Shown: positions 33,968 to 36,716 of the stretch, piece after piece
Numbering within the stretch: position 1 is the first letter of the stretch
How the letters are laid out: each line of letters starts with the position of its first letter
Assembly (NCBI GenBank): GCA_029012165.1
Contig: JAQXLO010000010.1
Location: forward strand, 1-36,716
From: Oscillospiraceae bacterium
GTDB lineage: Bacteria; Bacillota; Clostridia; Oscillospirales; Acutalibacteraceae
Length of the DNA: 36,716 bases
Direction of reading: 5' to 3'
Notes under the pieces: generated by a model
The model's database searches: none
Seen by the model: the letters and a program-made list of their open reading frames with translations, nothing else
Told to the model about the DNA's origin: nothing
Translations under genes and position numbers: made by a program

Positions 33968-35023
33968 ATGAAAACAATCTTGGTCACAGGCGGCGCCGGA
34001 TTTATCGGCTCCAACTTTGTGCACTATATGCTGGAAAAGCACGACGATCTGCACGTTCTTAACCTCGACGCACTCACCTATGCGGGCAATTTGGAGAATC
34101 TGCGGGATGTGGAAACGCACCCCCGCTACACCTTTATCCACGGCGATATCCGGGACAAGGACACGGTGGACGGCATCTTTGAGCGGTACACGGTGGATTA
34201 TGTGGTCAACTTTGCCGCAGAAAGCCACGTAGACCGCAGCATCACCCATCCCGAAATCTTTCTGTCCACCAACATTCTGGGCACCGGCGTCCTGCTGGAC
34301 AGCGCAAAACGTCATTGGAGTGACCGCCCCGAGGACAAATATTGCCGCACCTATCGGGAGGGCGTAAAGTTTTTGCAGGTCTCCACGGACGAAGTCTACG
34401 GTGCGCTGGGCAAAACAGGACTGTTCACGGAAACCTCGCCCCTGTCTCCCAACAGCCCCTACTCCGCATCCAAGACCAGCGCTGACCTGCTGGTGCGTGC
34501 TTACGGTGAGACGTATGGTTTGCCCGTCAACATCACCCGCTGCTCCAACAACTACGGTCCGTAGCAGTTCCCCGAAAAGCTGATCCCCCTGATGATCCAC
34601 AACTGCCTGCACGACAAGCCTCTGCCCGTCTACGGGGACGGAATGCAGGTGCGGGACTGGCTGCACGTGCGTGACCACTGCGCCGCCATCGACACCGTTT
34701 TGATGCACGGCAAACCCTCCGAAATTTACAACATCGGCGGCAACAACGAAAAGGCGAACATTGAGATCGTCCGCCTTATCCTGCAATCCACGGGCAAGAG
34801 TGAAAATCTCATTCGCCATGTCAAGGACAGACCCGGGCACGACCGCCGCTACGCCATTGACAACACCAAAATCACCACCGAACTCCACTGGGCACCGCAA
34901 TACACGTTTGCGCAGGGCATGGCGGAAACGGTGGATTGGTACCTGCACCACACGCAGTGGGTGGAGAACATCGTCAACGGCGAGTACCAAAACTACTACC
35001 GCAAGATGTACGAAAACGCCTGA
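33968..35023 (+). pseudogene. rfbB: dTDP-glucose 4,6-dehydratase interrupted by a single in-frame TAG at 34562-34564
   Basis: [72 protein letters not shown] in the same frame on both sides. Confidence 0.88.
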
Positions 35024-35038
35024 AAGGAGGGTACTTCT

Positions 35039-36349
35039 ATGCGTGTGTGCGACCTGATTCGCCGGAAACGGGACGGCGGTACACTCACCGCCGAGGAGAT
35101 ACGGTATTTGATCGAAGGCTACACCGACGGCTCCATCCCCGACTACCAGATGTCCGCACTGACCATGGCGATCTATTTCCGTGGCATGACGGCGCAGGAG
35201 ACTGCTGCCCTGACCTTTGCCATGGCGGATTCGGGCGAACAAATGGCACTTCCGAACGTGGGCGGCGTCTTTGTAGACAAGCACTCCACCGGCGGTGTCG
35301 GCGACAAGACAACGCTCATCGTTGCCCCCATTGTTGCCGCCTGCGGTGGAAAAGTCGCCAAGCTGTCGGGACGAGGTCTCGGTCACACGGGCGGCACCAC
35401 TGACAAGCTGTCCGCAATCCCCGGTTTTCGCATAGACCTCACGCCCGACGAAATCGCCAAAGCGGTCGGCGAATGCGGCTTGTGCGTCACCGGCAGTACG
35501 GGCGAACTTGCGCCCGCAGACAAAAAGCTCTACGCACTGCGGGATGTGACCGCCACGGTGGACAGCATTCCCCTCATCGCCGCCAGCATCATGAGCAAAA
35601 AAATCGCCGCCGGCGCTAAAAACATCGTTCTCGATGTTAAGACCGGCAGCGGTGCATTTATGAAAAGAAGTGCAGACGCCAAAGCCCTCGCCCGGGCGAT
35701 GGTGAGCATCGGCACCCATCGGGGACTGCGTGTGACCGCCATGATCACCAACATGGACGCTCCCCTTGGCTACGCCATCGGCAACACACTGGAAGTGATC
35801 GAAGCCGTGCAGACGCTCCGAGGCATCGGTCCTGCCGACCTGACGGAGCTGTGTCTGAAGCTATCGGCACAGATGCTGCGGATGTGCAGCGGCGGTTCCC
35901 GAGAGGAATGCTTTCGCATGGCGAGCAACGCCCTGTACAACGGGCTTGCCTATGAGCGATTTTTAGAAATGGTTCGGGCACAGGGCGGCAGTACAGACGT
36001 GCTGAACAACACGGCACTGTTTCGCAAGTCCTGCTGTTACCGCACCATCGAAGCACCCGCAGACGGCTACATCCGCCGCATGGACGCCGAGAAGTGCGGT
36101 ATCGCCGCCATGCAGCTGGGCGCAGGCCGCCAGAAAAAAGAGGATTCCATCGACTACGCTGCCGGCATTGTTTTGGACGTCAAGCCCGGCTCTGCCGTCT
36201 GCGCCGGGGACAGAATTGCCACGCTGTACGCTGAGCGGGAGGAACTGTTTGACGATGCCCTCGCCACACTTTCGGACGCTTTTGAGATCGCAGACAGCGC
36301 ACCCAAGCCGATCCCGATGGTGATCGACACGGTGAGCAATGTGCAATAG
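35039..36349 (+). CDS. Pyrimidine-nucleoside (thymidine) phosphorylase
   Basis: MRVCDLIRRKRDGGTLTAEEIRYLIEGYTDGSIPDYQMSALTMAIYFRGM; VDKHSTGGVGDKTTLI; GRGLGHTGGTTDKLSAIPGF. Confidence 0.95.
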   Translation: MRVCDLIRRKRDGGTLTAEEIRYLIEGYTDGSIPDYQMSALTMAIYFRGMTAQETAALTFAMADSGEQMALPNVGGVFVDKHSTGGVGDKTTLIVAPIVAACGGKVAKLSGRGLGHTGGTTDKLSAIPGFRIDLTPDEIAKAVGECGLCVTGSTGELAPADKKLYALRDVTATVDSIPLIAASIMSKKIAAGAKNIVLDVKTGSGAFMKRSADAKALARAMVSIGTHRGLRVTAMITNMDAPLGYAIGNTLEVIEAVQTLRGIGPADLTELCLKLSAQMLRMCSGGSREECFRMASNALYNGLAYERFLEMVRAQGGSTDVLNNTALFRKSCCYRTIEAPADGYIRRMDAEKCGIAAMQLGAGRQKKEDSIDYAAGIVLDVKPGSAVCAGDRIATLYAEREELFDDALATLSDAFEIADSAPKPIPMVIDTVSNVQ

Positions 36350-36359
36350 GGAAAACAAA

Positions 36360-36659
36360 ATGAAAAAGAAAGACTGTCCGTGCAAAAAGAAAAAGTGTGT
36401 ACGGCACGGGGATTGCGACACTTGCAAAGCCCATCACGCCACCTCCAAGCGACAGCGACCATGTGAAAAAGAGAAACATACACTTTTCAAAAAGAAACGT
36501 TCTTCACGGAAAATTGTGGGATTTGTGCTTCGCACCGGGGAACCCCCGGCGAGGGTTCCCCACGCCAAAACAGTTCACCGGACTGTTTTGGCTCCCCTCC
36601 TGCGCTTTTCTGTTGTCAGGGCAATACCGCACAATTGGGGTGTGCGGATTGCGAAGTAA
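36360..36659 (+). CDS. Small Cys/His-rich protein; 3' part of the ORF runs through hairpins into the repeat
   Basis: MKKKDCPCKKKKCVRHGDCDTCKAHHATSKRQRPCEK; remainder low-confidence coding. Confidence 0.5.
   Translation: MKKKDCPCKKKKCVRHGDCDTCKAHHATSKRQRPCEKEKHTLFKKKRSSRKIVGFVLRTGEPPARVPHAKTVHRTVLAPLLRFSVVRAIPHNWGVRIAK
36537..36591. other. Two consecutive strong hairpins
   Basis: GGGGAACCC-ccggcga-GGGTTCCCC (9 bp) and CCAAAACAGT-tcaccgg-ACTGTTTTGG (10 bp). Confidence 0.7.
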
Positions 36660-36662
36660 GAT
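36620..36662. repeat. Dispersed palindromic element, copy D (partial or degenerate)
   Basis: GGCAATACCGCACAATTGGGGTGTGCGGATTGCGAAGTAAGAT is the reverse complement of 29492-29534 with 2 mismatches. Confidence 0.82.
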
Positions 36663-36716
36663 TTTTTGTCAGGTTGCACAGAAAGACCGCCGACTTGCTA
36701 ACGCAAGTCAAGGGAT

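Noticed and set aside
34562-34564. Genome-wide TAG recoding as the explanation for the rfbB stop
   Set aside because: Other genes here appear to end normally with TAG (e.g. the membrane protein at 3798-3800 and pyrimidine phosphorylase at 36347-36349)
33866-35719. 617-aa minus-strand ORF
   Set aside because: Antisense to rfbB and pyrimidine phosphorylase; composition typical of a shadow ORF

Overview
The window is a chromosomal segment, probably from a gut-type Clostridia/Bacillota bacterium (inferred from gene content and RBS style). I see about 35 protein genes and no rRNA, tRNA, CRISPR array or transposase. Main blocks: (1) a minus-strand sugar block with GH4 glycosidase, BadF-type kinase and a GH109-like Gfo/Idh/MocA protein, and further on a second GH4 plus a SIS protein; (2) an uncharacterised minus-strand trio of DUF5685-like protein, HPD-less J-like protein with a Cys-rich tail, and a polytopic membrane protein; (3) a GDPD-like membrane protein lacking the catalytic signature, and a plus-strand acyltransferase/GH89-like pair in which the GH89 acid/base Glu appears to be Gly; (4) a very compact 13-gene minus-strand run (about 25.1 to 12.9 kb: tmk, DUF2156, GNAT, DJ-1, FTCL, MltG, U32, two M42, GNAT, aluminium-resistance/Met gamma-lyase, phosphohexomutase, Nim-like) with a good promoter at one end and an 18-bp-stem terminator at the other; (5) nucleotide-sugar dehydrogenase, serine hydrolase, YhhN, GH13, a Mor-like regulator with an unlisted 56-aa ORF, WYL regulator, manA, an rfbB interrupted by one in-frame TAG, and pyrimidine-nucleoside phosphorylase. 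A small dispersed palindromic repeat occurs at least four times and carries the stop codon of two genes. Family names come from motif recognition only; no database search was run.
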